From Archivesica marissinica (lineage: Eukaryota; Mollusca; Bivalvia; Venerida; Vesicomyidae), in the NCBI GenBank assembly GCA_014843695.1, contig CM026400.1, forward strand, positions 39,190,992 to 39,254,991: a stretch of 64,000 bases of DNA, given 5' to 3'. Both the position numbers and the translations under genes were made by a program. The stretch's first letter is position 1; the number at the start of each line of letters is the position of its first letter. This document shows, in pieces, positions 25,825 to 35,574 of the stretch. The notes under the pieces are model-generated. The model worked only from the letters and a program-made list of their open reading frames with translations. It searched no databases and was not told the origin of the DNA.

Positions 25825-25939
25825 AAACGGGCTATGGAAATACCCAAAGGAAAAATAGGACTTGTCAAACTATATAGTTTTATTTATCTTCAAGCAAAAT
25901 AAAACCATTAAAAACGTTGGATTTCTTTTAAAACTATGC

Positions 25940-26085
25940 GAGGAAGCGCGGTCTTCCTCCACCATTAATAGCTGGGGAGTCGGCTGGCTTGTGGAAAGTA
26001 TGTGGTTCCACCAGGGTATCCGTTGGGAGGGTCATGCGCGGTCGTCCTCTACCAGTAATAGCTGGGGAGTCGCCGACGCTATTTG
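25940..26085. repeat. Short direct duplication
   Basis: GCGCGGTCTTCCTCCACC plus ATTAATAGCTGGGGAGTCG occurs near 25945 and again, slightly diverged, near 26035. It resembles a dispersed bivalve-type repeat also hinted at 53310-53350. Confidence 0.6.
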
Positions 26086-26158
26086 ACCGAAGATGTGCGT
26101 CCGACTTTAGATCCCTCAAAAACTAACACTCTAACTATTGCGATTTTTCAGTCTTGTG

Positions 26159-26337
26159 ATGACGTCGTGTTTTCCTGCTACAAGTAGCCTGATAGCGTCG
26201 AGCTGTGTATTAGTTGTTGGTGTGCTTATTATAAGTATAACGGAAGCAAAAAAAGCCTCGACATGGTATTACTGCGAATGCTGGTTTGATGAGTGGGAGG
26301 CATGGAGTGAATGCAGCAGTGACTGCTTTGGAGAGCA
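26159..26337 (+). CDS. Exon 1: signal peptide and start of TSP1-like domain
   Basis: ATG at 26159, then a hydrophobic stretch (LIASSCVLVVGVLIISITEA, residues 11-30) and the mature start KKASTWYYCECW. The exon ends with WEAWSECSSDCFGE, the WxxWSxCSxxC hallmark of thrombospondin type 1 repeats; WEAW fits the C-mannosylation motif. Donor GTAAGC at 26338, phase 2. Confidence 0.78.
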
Positions 26338-29300
26338 GTAAGCATATACTATATATATATGTATATATTGTGGTATGTGTTTGTAGTACCGCGCTATTAG
26401 GTCACAGTAATGGACCATGTTATTGTAGATAAGAGAAGAAGCTGGGACACATGTGTCCTATGAACACGTTCTTAATTACTTTGTACATTGATAACCCACA
26501 TGATTTGTGAATATCGCCATATTTTTCAATTTATTAATCTAATGATCAGATCGCTTCTGTTCACACTATATAATTATTATTGAATGCATATTATTTGGTG
26601 ACTTATAGGCCCACGGGGCCGGATGCGTCTTCTTGTTGTTTAATATTTGCTATATATATTTGTTGAAATGTGCATATGTCACTTTAATACTTACTTACTT
26701 TACTTTACTGTCGTGCTTGCATCAATGTGTACCTTGTTTTTGTATTGGTAGAGTTCGCACTCGGAGCGTGTGGCTTACTCAGCATGACGGATGTGCAGAG
26801 TATACTGATTGTGTTAGCCAGGACGAGGGACGCGAGTTTCAAGTTTGTAACGATGTCTGCTATAATGGAGGCGTAGCTACAGGAAATGCCAGGCAACCGT
26901 GCACGTGTCAATCCGGATTTCACCAGTCGTGTTGCACAGAGAGTATGTCTCAACTCATTGTATTTTGTTATAGCCACGGAGAAATCTATGTGTGTTTTGC
27001 GTTTATTTATCGTCGCTACCGGTTGCCCACTTGAGCGACGCATATTGAAATGATTGGTCACCATAAAGTTTTGGTAGGATAGAACTATGTCAACATACAA
27101 TTTGTAACAATGACGAAATTTGTAATAAATAACTTTTTTTTCACAATAGGCTACTTTTAAACCGGAAGTAGAGTTATAGATACGAATCTACTTTCGAAAC
27201 CCAATACAAACCAATGCATATATACATCATATGCACCTTAAAAAACTGTGTACTTTTATATTGAGTGTTACTTTTCCGTTACAAATTTTAGAATTATGGA
27301 TTTTACTATCATGAGTGAAGACAATAATCTTACACACATTGCTCTAATATACCCAATATTTCGCACATATTCTTCTTTTCTCAAGGGATATAAATTTTAC
27401 ATATAAAGCAAGTGCAACGTTTAGTTTATACACATTTATTTTTGCTCGATTGCGAAACAAGTTCTTTCAACTTATATTAATCACTCTCGAGACCTCATTC
27501 CTGATGGAATCCATCGCAACGAGGGAGAGAGAAGAGGCAACGTGGAATTTAAATGCCTTGCCTAAGGGCACAATCGTAACGGCTCCAGCGGAGCTCGAAC
27601 TCCGGACTGTTCGCACCTGAAGCGAACGCGCATCCACAGCGCTATCACGACTTCCACAAAGTGGGTTCCAAAGTGCACCGTTTCTTTTTTGTGTCAGTAT
27701 ATATCGACTACGTATATACTGTAAGGACATACATAATTTGTATTTTGTTTTTCAATTTCACCACAGACGGATCTGTAGTCCAGTGGTAACACGCTGGACT
27801 GGTAATCCAGGGATCGCAGGTTCGATCCCCCGTCTGACCCTAATAAAATTAACTGTCTTTCAGATGGGACTTTAAACCGAGGTCTAGTGTCGGTGCTGTA
27901 CACCGTGCACGTAAAAGAACCAGAGGAGACTCTGGAATGGGTCCCTGTCTGTATCATTGCACTATCCTCCAAACATCTAAAATGACTAATCTCTTCAGGA
28001 GGCGTCGCTCATATGGGCAACTGGTAGCGACGATAAATACACGTAAAAACAAAGACAAGTTTCAAATGTGTTGTTTGTTTCGGTCCCCCTGGTTCTATGT
28101 CGATTACGTATTGCTATCTACAGTAAACACAAATATCCCTGGTTCTACATCAGATGGTACCGTGTCCGTGTCGACTACATATTACTATCTAGATGTAGAG
28201 TAAAGAAATATAGCATTTGCATTTGGTTTGTTTTCTCCAGGAGTAGATTGCGGTCCCCTTGGTTCTATATCAGATGGTACCGTGTCCGTGTCGACTACAT
28301 ACTACTATCTAGATGTATAGTAAAGAAATATAGCATTTGGTTTGTTTTCTCCAGGAGTAGATTGCGCCATGCGGTCCCCCTGGTTCTACATCAGATGGTA
28401 GTGTCCGTGTCGACTACATATTACTATCTGTTTTCTCCAGGAGTAGATTGCGGTACACTTGGTTCCATATCAGATGGTACCGTGTCCGTGTCGACTACAT
28501 ATTACTATCTAGATGTATAGTAAAGAAATATAGCATTTGGTTTGTTTTCTCCAGGAGTAGATTGCGGTCCCCTTGGTTCCATATCAGATGGTACAGTGTC
28601 CGTGTCGACTACATATTACGGTGGAACGGCTACGTATGGTTGCAACACGCATTACAACATCAGCAACGGAAATATAGTTCGGCAGTGTCAGGACAACTTC
28701 GCATGGAGTGGCAGCCAACCAGACTGCATATGTACGTTGACTACTACTAACCAGACTATATAATTTGATCAATCATTATGATTAGAGTGGTGGAACCTAT
28801 GCTCGGGGTATTTTCCATTTTCATCCGTATTTAAAATATTTATATAGTTCTAGGCTACTTTCGCTGACGGAGCTGAATCATGGTTCAATAGCATTCCATT
28901 GAGTGTATCGGTAGCTTGATGCAACTGTCATGTGACTGGTTCAGCAGACGAATATAAACAAGCAAATCATTGGGAGAATAATTCCACCGAAACTGTTACG
29001 GTGTATGAGCAATTCGGATAGATATCTGAATTTAAAAAATCTACAACTAACCCGATACATGTACATATTTTCTATACCATTTCTGATTAAGACCAATACA
29101 TGTTTTTACTCAATGATGTACTATATCAAAATAAGATATTTAACAAGTTATTGTGGATAAATACCAGACAAGTACGACGTGCATAGGTGACCTGAAGTCT
29201 TGAATTCCCCATATAAACGGGTGCCGATCGACACCGTTGCGATATCTGTATTGAGCAACACGGTCATGTGATGAAGCTAAAACTGTCAACAAGAGTGTTT

Positions 29301-32300
29301 TGAAAGTTGTTATCACAAATAATAATAAAATTATACGGCAAGTGCTATTAACATTTTATACTTGTCATTATACGTGAGATTTACGCCGAGCATAGGTTCC
29401 ACGACTCTATGTATAACCATCGCATGGAGACTGGAGTGGCAGCTTACCATATTGCATATGTACGTCAGATTTGGTATTGTACCGTCGTCCCGGGTTCGAT
29501 ACTCGGTCAGACCACGTATGTAGTGTCATTGACCAAGGCACCTCACACACATTGCTTAGTACTGGTTAACTGCCTAGGTCGGCTAAACCTGCCCAGGAAA
29601 ATATGTCTAGATCTGAAATTAATGGAACATACATACAATACAAAAATATAACAAGATCAACTTATTTTAGTGTTACATTGGTTGTCTCTATTTGTGTTTT
29701 ACGTTTTATTTATCGTCGCTACCGGTTACCCATATGAGCGACACCTCCTGAAGAGATTGTTGGAGGCTAGTGCATTATTATAGACCCATTCCAGAATCGC
29801 CTCAGGTTGTTTTTCGTGCACGGTGTAAAGTACAGACACGAGACCTCGGATTAAAGTTCCATCTGTAACACTGTTAATTTTATTAGGGCCAGACGGGGGA
29901 TCGACCCTGCGATCGAACCGGTCTCTATTTGGTCATTTCACTTGCTTTAAACTATATTTTTTGACAGTTGTGAATCACTGCGGCAGCGCTCCTTGTCAGA
30001 ATGGTGCCACGTGTGTGGATCTCCTCGGCGACTTTACTTGCAACTGTGCTCATGGATGGAGTGGTCAATTTTGCGAGAATGGTAAGCGGCAGGATGTCGT
30101 AGTTGTATCTTTCATTCTAATCTCTCTCAGTGTCCATTGTCCATGTTGGTTACTACACATTGACTACTCGTTACGGATGCTATGTTTTCATTGATTGGTT
30201 ACTACACATTGACTACTCGTTACGGATGCTATGTTTTCATTGGTCGGCTACTACACGTTGACTACTCGTTACGGATGCTATGTTTTCATTGGTCGGTTAC
30301 AACACATTGACTACACAATCGATATACATATCCTATTAATATCCAGAATATATTCACACTGTACAACGACCGTTCTAACACAACCCAAAACGTATCTGTC
30401 GCCTCTATTCCAGTAGTAATGCAGTACCCACCAAACAATTACACACTAGAGTGTGTGTGTGTTTCACGTTTATTTATCGTCGCTACCGGTTGCTCATATG
30501 AGCGACACCTCCTGAAGAGATTAGTCATTTGAGATTTGTTGAGGATAGTGCAATGATACAGACAGAGACCCATTCCGGAATCTCCTCTGGTTCTTTTACG
30601 TGCACGTTGTAAAGCACCGACACAAGACCTCGGTTTAATTATTATGAGTCATTTTAGTATGGTTAAGCGGAGGATCGAACATGCGACCCCTGGGTGACAG
30701 GTCCCGCATGGTGACCACCGACCTGCTATGTAAAATAAGTAATTTTATTAGGGTCAGACGGGGGATCGAACCTGCTATGTAAAATAAGTAATTTTATTAG
30801 GGTCAGACGGGGGATCGAACCTGCGATCCCTGGATTACCAGTCCAGCGTGCTACCACTGGACTACAGACCCGTCTGTGACTCTCACGCCAACCATGTCAC
30901 ACGATATAGCACATCCAACAAACCGTTTTGTGGTTACAAACAAATCTACATACGTATGGGGGTGGGGGCCTAGATGTACATGGTTTATTGGTGCCTTGTG
31001 GTTATATTTCTATACTAGATATGGGGTCCTAGGAGAGAGGATATACGGGGGTTTTTATTAGAGGGGTCCTATAATAGAGGTATAGGGATTGTTAGTGCCT
31101 TATGGATAACATTCCTTGTTCCTGGGATAATAATATTCTTAATTTACACGTATCTGCGTTTATATTTATTCCATGCAGATGTCCAGCCTGTAGTGATGAC
31201 GGGTTGCAGTGGTGATATATACGTCAATGCAACAGAGCCCACCATCCAGTACAGCTGGATTGCTCCTAATTTTAGCGATCCAATGGGCACCGAAGTAAAT
31301 ACTGTCTCTAACTACCCAAATCCAGAATTCACGTTCCCGTGGGGAGATCACACAGTACAGTATGTAACAACAAAGTCCTCGAATGGACTGGTTACGGAAT
31401 GCACTTTTCAGATTAAAGTTAGACGTAAGTAAACTATTTATTTATTTCTCTATCAACATACATAAATACAACATCAATATACATGTGATAACAATACAAT
31501 GTACTAACATAAATTAATGCATTTCATATAGTATTCCCATGCTAACTCGCAGATACATTAAATATCAATCAATATATATATAGAGAGAGGGGAGAGATAG
31601 AGAGGAGAGAGAAGAGGGGGAGAGAGAGAAGTGAGGAGAGAGAAGAGAGGAGAAAGATAGAGAGAGGCGAGGAGGGAAGAGATAGAGGAGGAGAGAGAGA
31701 GAGGAGAGGAGGGGAGAGATAGAGGAGAGAGAGAGAAGGGAGGAGAGAGGAGAGAGAGAGAGAGGAGAGGGGGAGAGGGGGAGAGAGGGAGGAGAGAGGA
31801 AAGAGAGAGGAAAGAGAGATAAGGGGAGAGGAGAGATAGAGAGGGGGAAGAGAGGAGAGAGAGGAGAGAGGGATGAGAGAGGGATGAGAGAGGAGAGAGA
31901 TAGGAGAGAGAGGAGAGAGGGGAGAGAGAGGAAAGAGAGGAAAGAGAGAGGAGAGAGAGGGGGAGAGAGGAGAGAGGGGAGATAGAGAGGGGAAAGAGAG
32001 CAGATAGAGAGAGAGAGAGAGAGGAGAGAGAGGAGAGAGAGAGGAGAGTGGTATGCTTGTTTTTGAACAATGCAATTGTTTCCTCTATTTGTATTTTATA
32101 CTTAAAATATTCAACAAAATCGACACCAGTTGGTATATTCTTCTCACATTTACATTTGAATATGAAGTATTTAGCAAGCAGTATAATGTAATTAATGTTC
32201 ATTTCATATATTTTGTTATTGTGGCTGACATTACAAAGCGAAATGCTAGTCTCAGTCCTTGCGCAATCCATCATAATTATAATATAATCCCAATGCGCTG

Positions 32301-35068
32301 GTTATGTAGCAATAATCTAGTGCACATTATAAAATCTAATATTCATTGAGTAACAGTTCACATTATCATAGATGTATATACAGTCTACATCCGCAATAGC
32401 AAAGTCGGTTATGTCGAATTCCCCGGTTATCTCGAAGTCAGATCAAAGTCCCGTTTCAGACATTATCATTGTACATATAACTGGCTCCGTTTATATCGAA
32501 ATTCGTTAAGTCAAATGTCGGTTATGTTGAAGTATTTTGTTCGGTCAGGCGGAATTCGACATAACGAATGTAGACTGTTTTTAGCATATTGGCGAGTTAC
32601 ATACACCATCCTCTGTTTGCTAGCCAAGACACATTGGTATATTTATTGTATGCTTCCAATAAAATATAGACATCACTGTATCCAACATTCAGGCGTAGTA
32701 ATGGTCGAAAATGGCCCACTGCCTAATAAACCTTACATTATTAATTAGTGCCTAATAAACTATTCGTGACGTCATAGCGCTGCGTGTATGTCACGTGTTC
32801 AATTTCTTAAAACTTTCACGTTTCTAGGTATGTGTTCCTGTCATGTTTTAAATATTGCATTTTTTTACCCCATTGATGAGATTTAACAGAAATATTCAAA
32901 ATCATTTGAATAACTTTCAACCAAACAGCTGTCAGATATGTCCTAGTCTACAGGTTCTCTACACAAAACAAAGCAGGTGCGCATGTGACTCATAGTTAGA
33001 AGAGTATACATCACCACAGGAGCTTGGAATTTTACCCATAAGCCACCAAGAACCTTGTACCTCTATCCTAGGACCCCCTCTATCAAAACAATATATTTAT
33101 TGCAGGTGTGGTGGGTCCAGGGGTAGAGGTACCCTTTTTTGGAAATTTGGTGGCTTATGGCTAACATTTCAAGGTCCTGTGGGGTATCGCCCAAATGACA
33201 ATTAGTGCATCATGTGTATATACTATTATTTTATCTTATAGCCACCCCGTGTGTGGCGTTGAATGTTCCTGCAAATGGTGCACGGATATGTAACGGCTGG
33301 CAGACAGATTATGGTCAATTTTGTCTGATCACGTGTCAACAGAACTACACTCTCCCCCCGTCGCAGAGTTACCATACATGGTATGTGTGTGGTGCGTCCG
33401 GCAACTGGATCGCTCCAAATCCAGCACCAGATTGCGAAGGTAATAAAAAAAAATATTATATGCATTTGATAACAAGCCACATTGTTGATTTGTTATTTTG
33501 GTTAATATTCTGTTATGGCTACTGTAGATGGGCGGCCCCAATGCTATGTTTTGTACCATTTCAACCTAGAGTTGGGGTGTTTTTCACCATTTCCGTCTAA
33601 ATTAGGGCTTGGTTTTTACATCATTTCAGTCTAATGGAGGGTAGACTTTGTGTAGATCCTTTAGTACCTTGCAAATTAAAGTTAAAATATGTGAGTATAT
33701 GTTTAATATCTGTTCGAATATATAGCACACACAGTGTCTTTCCGGTGATTTATCCGAGTTGTTTAAAGTAGGGTCATGCTTTTGCCAGATCTGTCAATAG
33801 TTACAGTCATGTTTTCATAGGCCAGACCACACATCCCACCATTTTAAAAGTTTAAACTTTATTTATTATACAACAATAACGATTGCGAAGCAAGTTTTAA
33901 CAACTTATATTAATCACTCTCGTTGGCGCGGATGAAAGCGTAAATGTGGTCATTCGTGTGGGAGGAAACCGGAGTGCCGGTAGAAAACCAACCCTATCCG
34001 ATCTGGCGACTACCGTACCATCTCACACACATACTTCCCGGTCCGAGGATCGAACACGGGTTGCATTGGTGAGAAACGAGCGCGCTGACCACTGCGCTAA
34101 TCGGACAGCCCACCATTTTGCCAATTAGACTAAACGTCCCGACCTGGTTATATTGACAGAGCTCACTGGAAATTAATGAAAGTACTCTTTAATATCTGGT
34201 CACCAAGTATAAAACTATGTGTGCATTAATTACATTTGTTCAGGGGCGGTTTCATGAATTGACGTTTGGAGGATGTGTGAGGTGGCTATTGGGTTTGGGG
34301 GGATGCCCCACCCCATGAAAAGATTTGGAGGAGCAAATTGCGTGTGGTGCATTCTGGTGCATTTTCAGAATGTCTTGTTTGTGTCAAATATCTGTGAAAT
34401 ATATATTATAATATCAGGTCATGGCCGAAAGTACACATTATTACGCAATTATATTAAATCTGTGTGGCGTCCGTGGTCCAGTGGTAGAGCGTCGGATTTG
34501 GAATCGAACGGTCACTGGTTCGATACTCGGTCAGGCCACGTATGTAGTGTCATTGAGCAAGGCACCTCACACATATTGCTTAGTACTGGTTAATCGCTTA
34601 GGTCGGCTAAGCCTGCCCAGGAAAACATGTCTAAGTCCCCTCGCGGGGCTTGACATTAAAGGAACATACATACATTCTAACAATACCCGTAGGCCTACAG
34701 TATAATCTATGTAGGCTACAGATGGATATTGTTGTTTTTACACAGACAAAATTGTGACATATTCTACCCCCGTATATTGAACCAATGCTTGGCGTAATTT
34801 AGGGGGATGCGGCGCCAGTTGCACCACTGGATCCACTATAATAATTATACTTTCAGTGGAAATGGTGTCTATTGACGATGCCGAGTACTATCAACCAGAG
34901 TATGCTAGGTACGCGTATTCGACGACGTGTCAAGATGACGACACACTAAATACATTACAGAGTCTATATATAGAACAACTAAAACAAACCGAGGGATTCT
35001 CATCGTTTTGTTCCACCAACCCGTCGGAATGTATCAACGCGAATGTCGAAGTACAGTGCTCAACTTGA
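26159..35068 (+). CDS. Seven-exon gene for a 438-residue secreted TSP1-EGF-sushi-EGF-HYR-sushi protein
   Basis: Exons: 26159-26337, 26752-26942, 28555-28731, 29968-30081, 31179-31424, 33242-33439, 34857-35068. All introns are GT-AG. The first junction is phase 2 and the other five are phase 1. The total is 1317 nt, exactly 439 codons including TGA. Domain order: signal peptide (residues 1-30), TSP1-like (about 43-100), EGF-like (about 101-123), sushi (124-182), EGF (183-220), HYR (221-302), sushi (303-368), unassigned Cys-containing C-terminus (369-438). These modules bind proteins or glycans outside the cell; the specific role is unknown. A 5' UTR exon is possible, since TTTTTCAG ends at 26151 just upstream of the ATG. 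Strengths are conserved cysteines and phase agreement; the weakness is lack of transcript evidence. It could be one isoform of a longer gene. Confidence 0.78.
26752..26942 (+). CDS. Exon 2: rest of TSP1-like domain plus EGF-like motif
   Basis: Acceptor TATTGGTAG at 26751, donor GTATGT at 26943. The first residues QVRTRSVW complete the TSP1 CxGxQxRxR pattern. EFQVCNDVC ends the TSP1-like part, and CYNGG followed by CTCQSGFHQSCC is EGF-like. The TSP1 module is shorter and has fewer aligned cysteines than usual. Confidence 0.78.
26988..27085 (-). mobile_element. SINE-D 3' fragment
   Basis: GCGTTTATTTATCGTCGCTACC-type tail with a little body sequence only; in intron 2 just after the donor. Confidence 0.8.
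27421..27657 (-). mobile_element. SINE-B copy, full length
   Basis: Reference layout for SINE-B on this strand: tail TTAGTTTATACACATTTATT, body, GGCACAATCGTAACGGCTCC, B box complement GAGCTCGAACTCC, and head ending GCGCTATCACGACTTCCAC. Intron 2. Confidence 0.92.
27764..28047 (+). mobile_element. SINE-D copy, full length
   Basis: ACAGACGGATCTGTAGTCC head through CGACGATAAATACACG tail, in intron 2 just upstream of the duplicated acceptors. No clear target-site duplication. Confidence 0.92.
28068..28554 (+). repeat. Tandem partial duplications of a splice acceptor and sushi-exon start
   Basis: TTTTCTCCAG followed by GAGTAGATTGCG occurs with its last G at 28240, 28354, 28440 and 28554. Only the last copy opens into a full sushi exon. 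Each decoy copy carries about 65 nt of exon start (VDCGPLGSISDGTVSVSTTY) and then diverges into TATCTAGATGTATAG, giving a stop. A more degenerate copy lies at 28085-28200. Spacings are 114, 86 and 114 bp. Confidence 0.9.
28555..28731 (+). CDS. Exon 3: sushi/CCP domain
   Basis: VDCGPLGSISDGTV, YGGTATYGCN, VRQCQ, FAWSGSQPDC give the four-Cys sushi pattern with the conserved Trp before Cys4. Symmetric phase 1-1; acceptor at 28554, donor GTACGT at 28732. Confidence 0.85.
28783..29409. mobile_element. 627-bp inverted-repeat element in intron 3
   Basis: The left end TAGAGTGGTGGAACCTATGC (extending to CGG) matches the complement of the right end ending CATAGGTTCCACGACTCTA at 23 of 24 positions. There is no coding frame of note inside. 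No clear target duplication found. Confidence 0.75.
29411..29466 (+). pseudogene. Degenerate duplicate of the sushi exon's 3' end
   Basis: TCGCATGGAGACTGGAGTGG then CAGC...TGCATATGTACGT aligns with the end of exon 3 (TCGCATGGAGTGGCAGCC, ACTGCATATGTACGT), with a 7-bp insertion. It retains the donor GTACGT but no open domain. It immediately follows the inverted-repeat element. Confidence 0.7.
29487..29640 (+). mobile_element. SINE-C copy, 5'-truncated
   Basis: Starts at the B-box-like GGGTTCGATACTCGGTCAG, keeps CATTGACCAAGGCACCTC, and ends with the AATGGAACATACATAC-type tail. Confidence 0.85.
29694..29918 (-). mobile_element. SINE-D copy, diverged
   Basis: Tail TTTATTTATCGTCGCTACC, an internal deletion near 29758, and a head reduced to GGGGGATCGACCCTGCGATC. 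Confidence 0.85.
29968..30081 (+). CDS. Exon 4: EGF domain
   Basis: VNHCGSAPCQNGATCVDLLG then DFTCNCAHGWSGQFCEN: a canonical six-cysteine EGF module. It lacks the DxDE-type N-terminal residues of calcium-binding EGFs. Symmetric phase 1-1, acceptor TTTTTTGACAG, donor GTAAGC. Confidence 0.9.
30145..30312. repeat. 49-bp tandem repeat in intron 4
   Basis: About 3.3 copies of GGTTACTACACATTGACTAC, TCGTTACGGATGCTATG, TTTTCATTG. It starts about 60 bp after the exon 4 donor. Confidence 0.9.
30459..30700 (-). mobile_element. SINE-D copy fused to a related tail
   Basis: Good tail and body up to ACCTCGGTTTAAT, then a different sequence (TATGAGTCATTTTAGTATGG) leading into GATCGAACATGCGACCC. The same chimeric junction occurs in the 38569-38860 copy, so it looks like a subfamily rather than damage. 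Confidence 0.8.
30744..30876 (-). mobile_element. SINE-D head fragments (tandem)
   Basis: ATTTTATTAGGGTCAGACGG occurs twice (30744 and 30791). The second leads into a full tRNA-like head complement, CCAGTCCAGCGTGCTACC and GACTACAGACCCGTCTGTG. CTGCTATGTAAAATAAGTA is duplicated with it. Confidence 0.8.
31179..31424 (+). CDS. Exon 5: HYR domain
   Basis: VVMTGCSGDIYVNA, YSWIAPNFSD, the F..G.HTVQY-like FPWGDHTVQYVTT and CTFQIKVR match the HYR pattern of a Cys pair bridging the first and last strands. A complete domain on one symmetric phase 1-1 exon, unlike the split HYR exons at 18464 and 62653. Acceptor TTCCATGCAG, donor GTAAGT. Confidence 0.82.
31578..32050. repeat. Purine-rich (GAGA) low-complexity tract in intron 5
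   Basis: About 470 bp of GGAGAGA-type sequence, almost all A and G on the plus strand, ending sharply at GTGGTATGC. Long minus-strand Leu/Ser/Pro frames here are artefacts. Confidence 0.95.
32381..32577. mobile_element. Pogo/Tigger-like MITE, copy 2
   Basis: CAGTCTACATCCG start and GAATGTAGACTG end; the same interior as 24918-25115 (GTCGGTTATGTCGAATTC, CGGTTATCTCGAAG). TA precedes the left end; the right flank is TT. Confidence 0.82.
33012..33184. mobile_element. Foldback/MITE just upstream of exon 6
   Basis: ACCACAGGAGCTTGGAATTT, CATAAGCCACCA and TACCTCTATCCTAGGACC are mirrored, with mismatches, by GGGTCCAGGGGTAGAGGTAC, TGGTGGCTTATGGC and CAAGGTCCTGTGGGG. The two arms cover nearly the whole 173 bp. 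It ends 57 bp before the exon. Confidence 0.75.
33242..33439 (+). CDS. Exon 6: sushi/CCP domain
   Basis: TPCVALNVPANGARIC, YGQFCLITCQQNYTL, YVCGASGNW and PAPDCE follow the sushi order Cys1, Cys2, Cys3, Trp, Cys4, with one extra Cys pair (RIC, FCL) beyond the minimal four. Symmetric phase 1-1; acceptor ATCTTATAG, donor GTAATA. Confidence 0.83.
33846..34108 (-). mobile_element. SINE-A copy with target-site duplication
   Basis: Tail AAGTTTAAACTTTATTTAT through head complement GCGCTAATCGGACAG. CCCACCATTTT repeats at 33835-33845 and 34109-34119. Intron 6. Confidence 0.94.
34463..34676 (+). mobile_element. SINE-C copy, full length
   Basis: GTGGCGTCCGTGGTCCAG head, GGTTCGATACTCGG, CATTGAGCAAGGCACCTC, CCCCTCGCGGGGCTTGAC, and tail AAAGGAACATACATACAT. 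Best reference copy of the family; intron 6. Confidence 0.93.
34857..35068 (+). CDS. Exon 7: unassigned Cys-containing C-terminal domain and stop
   Basis: Acceptor ATACTTTCAG, phase 1 entry, 70 residues to TGA at 35066-35068. Visible features: acidic/Tyr-rich start (SIDDAEYYQPEYARYAYSTT), then four cysteines in CQDD, FCST, ECIN and EVQCST. I do not recognise the domain. The spacing suggests a compact disulfide fold. No membrane segment or GPI signal. Confidence 0.7.
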
Positions 35069-35275
35069 CATCATAACTCGATTTAACCATAATAATACAT
35101 TCCACAATGTGAAATTAGCCTACCTAACAGATTATAAGGAATACAAATGCAAAAAATATTAAGAACACTATGATAGCCTACACTATAGGCTTCCACTATA
35201 GGCTACATAAAGCAATTTTTACGCCATTCCAAGCAAGTTTTAAAATGACACCCCGTCACTATTAAGGCTATATAC

Positions 35276-35513
35276 TGTGGAAGTCGTGATAGCGCAGTGG
35301 ACGTGCGTTCGCTTCAGGTGCGAAAGGTCCGGAGTTCGAGCCCCACTGGAGCCGTTACGATTGTGCCCTTAGGCAAGGCATTTAAATTCCACGTTGCCTC
35401 TTCTCTCTCCCTCGTGGCGATGGATTCCATCAGGAATGAGGTCTCGAGAGTGATATATATAAGTTGAAATAACTTGTTTCGCAATCGAGCTAAAATAAAT
35501 TTGTATAAACTAA
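35276..35513 (+). mobile_element. SINE-B copy, full length
   Basis: GTGGAAGTCGTGATAGCGC head, CCTTAGGCAAGGCATTTAAA body, GTATAAACTA tail. It is joined directly to a single copy of the 50-bp minisatellite unit. Confidence 0.94.
35494..35499 (+). promoter_or_regulatory. Candidate polyadenylation signal supplied by a SINE
   Basis: AATAAA inside the tail of the SINE-B copy is the first canonical signal I found downstream of the stop at 35068. No canonical AATAAA is present between 35069 and 35490. Use is inferred only. Confidence 0.3.
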
Positions 35514-35574
35514 CAGAAGGCATTGTGCTCAAGCTGTGTTTGTAGACGCTGGTGTATATGTAACAGAAGGCATG
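35514..35574 (-). repeat. Isolated 1.2 copies of the 50-bp minisatellite unit
   Basis: On the minus strand this reads CCTTCTGTTACATATACACC, AGCGTCTACAAACACAGC, TTGAGCACAATGCCTTCTG: the unit of the 22806-24126 array, 11 kb away, as a near-singleton. Confidence 0.9.

Noticed and set aside
31558..32274. Ser/Leu/Pro-rich frames of up to 238 codons
   Set aside because: Complement of a purine-rich low-complexity tract.
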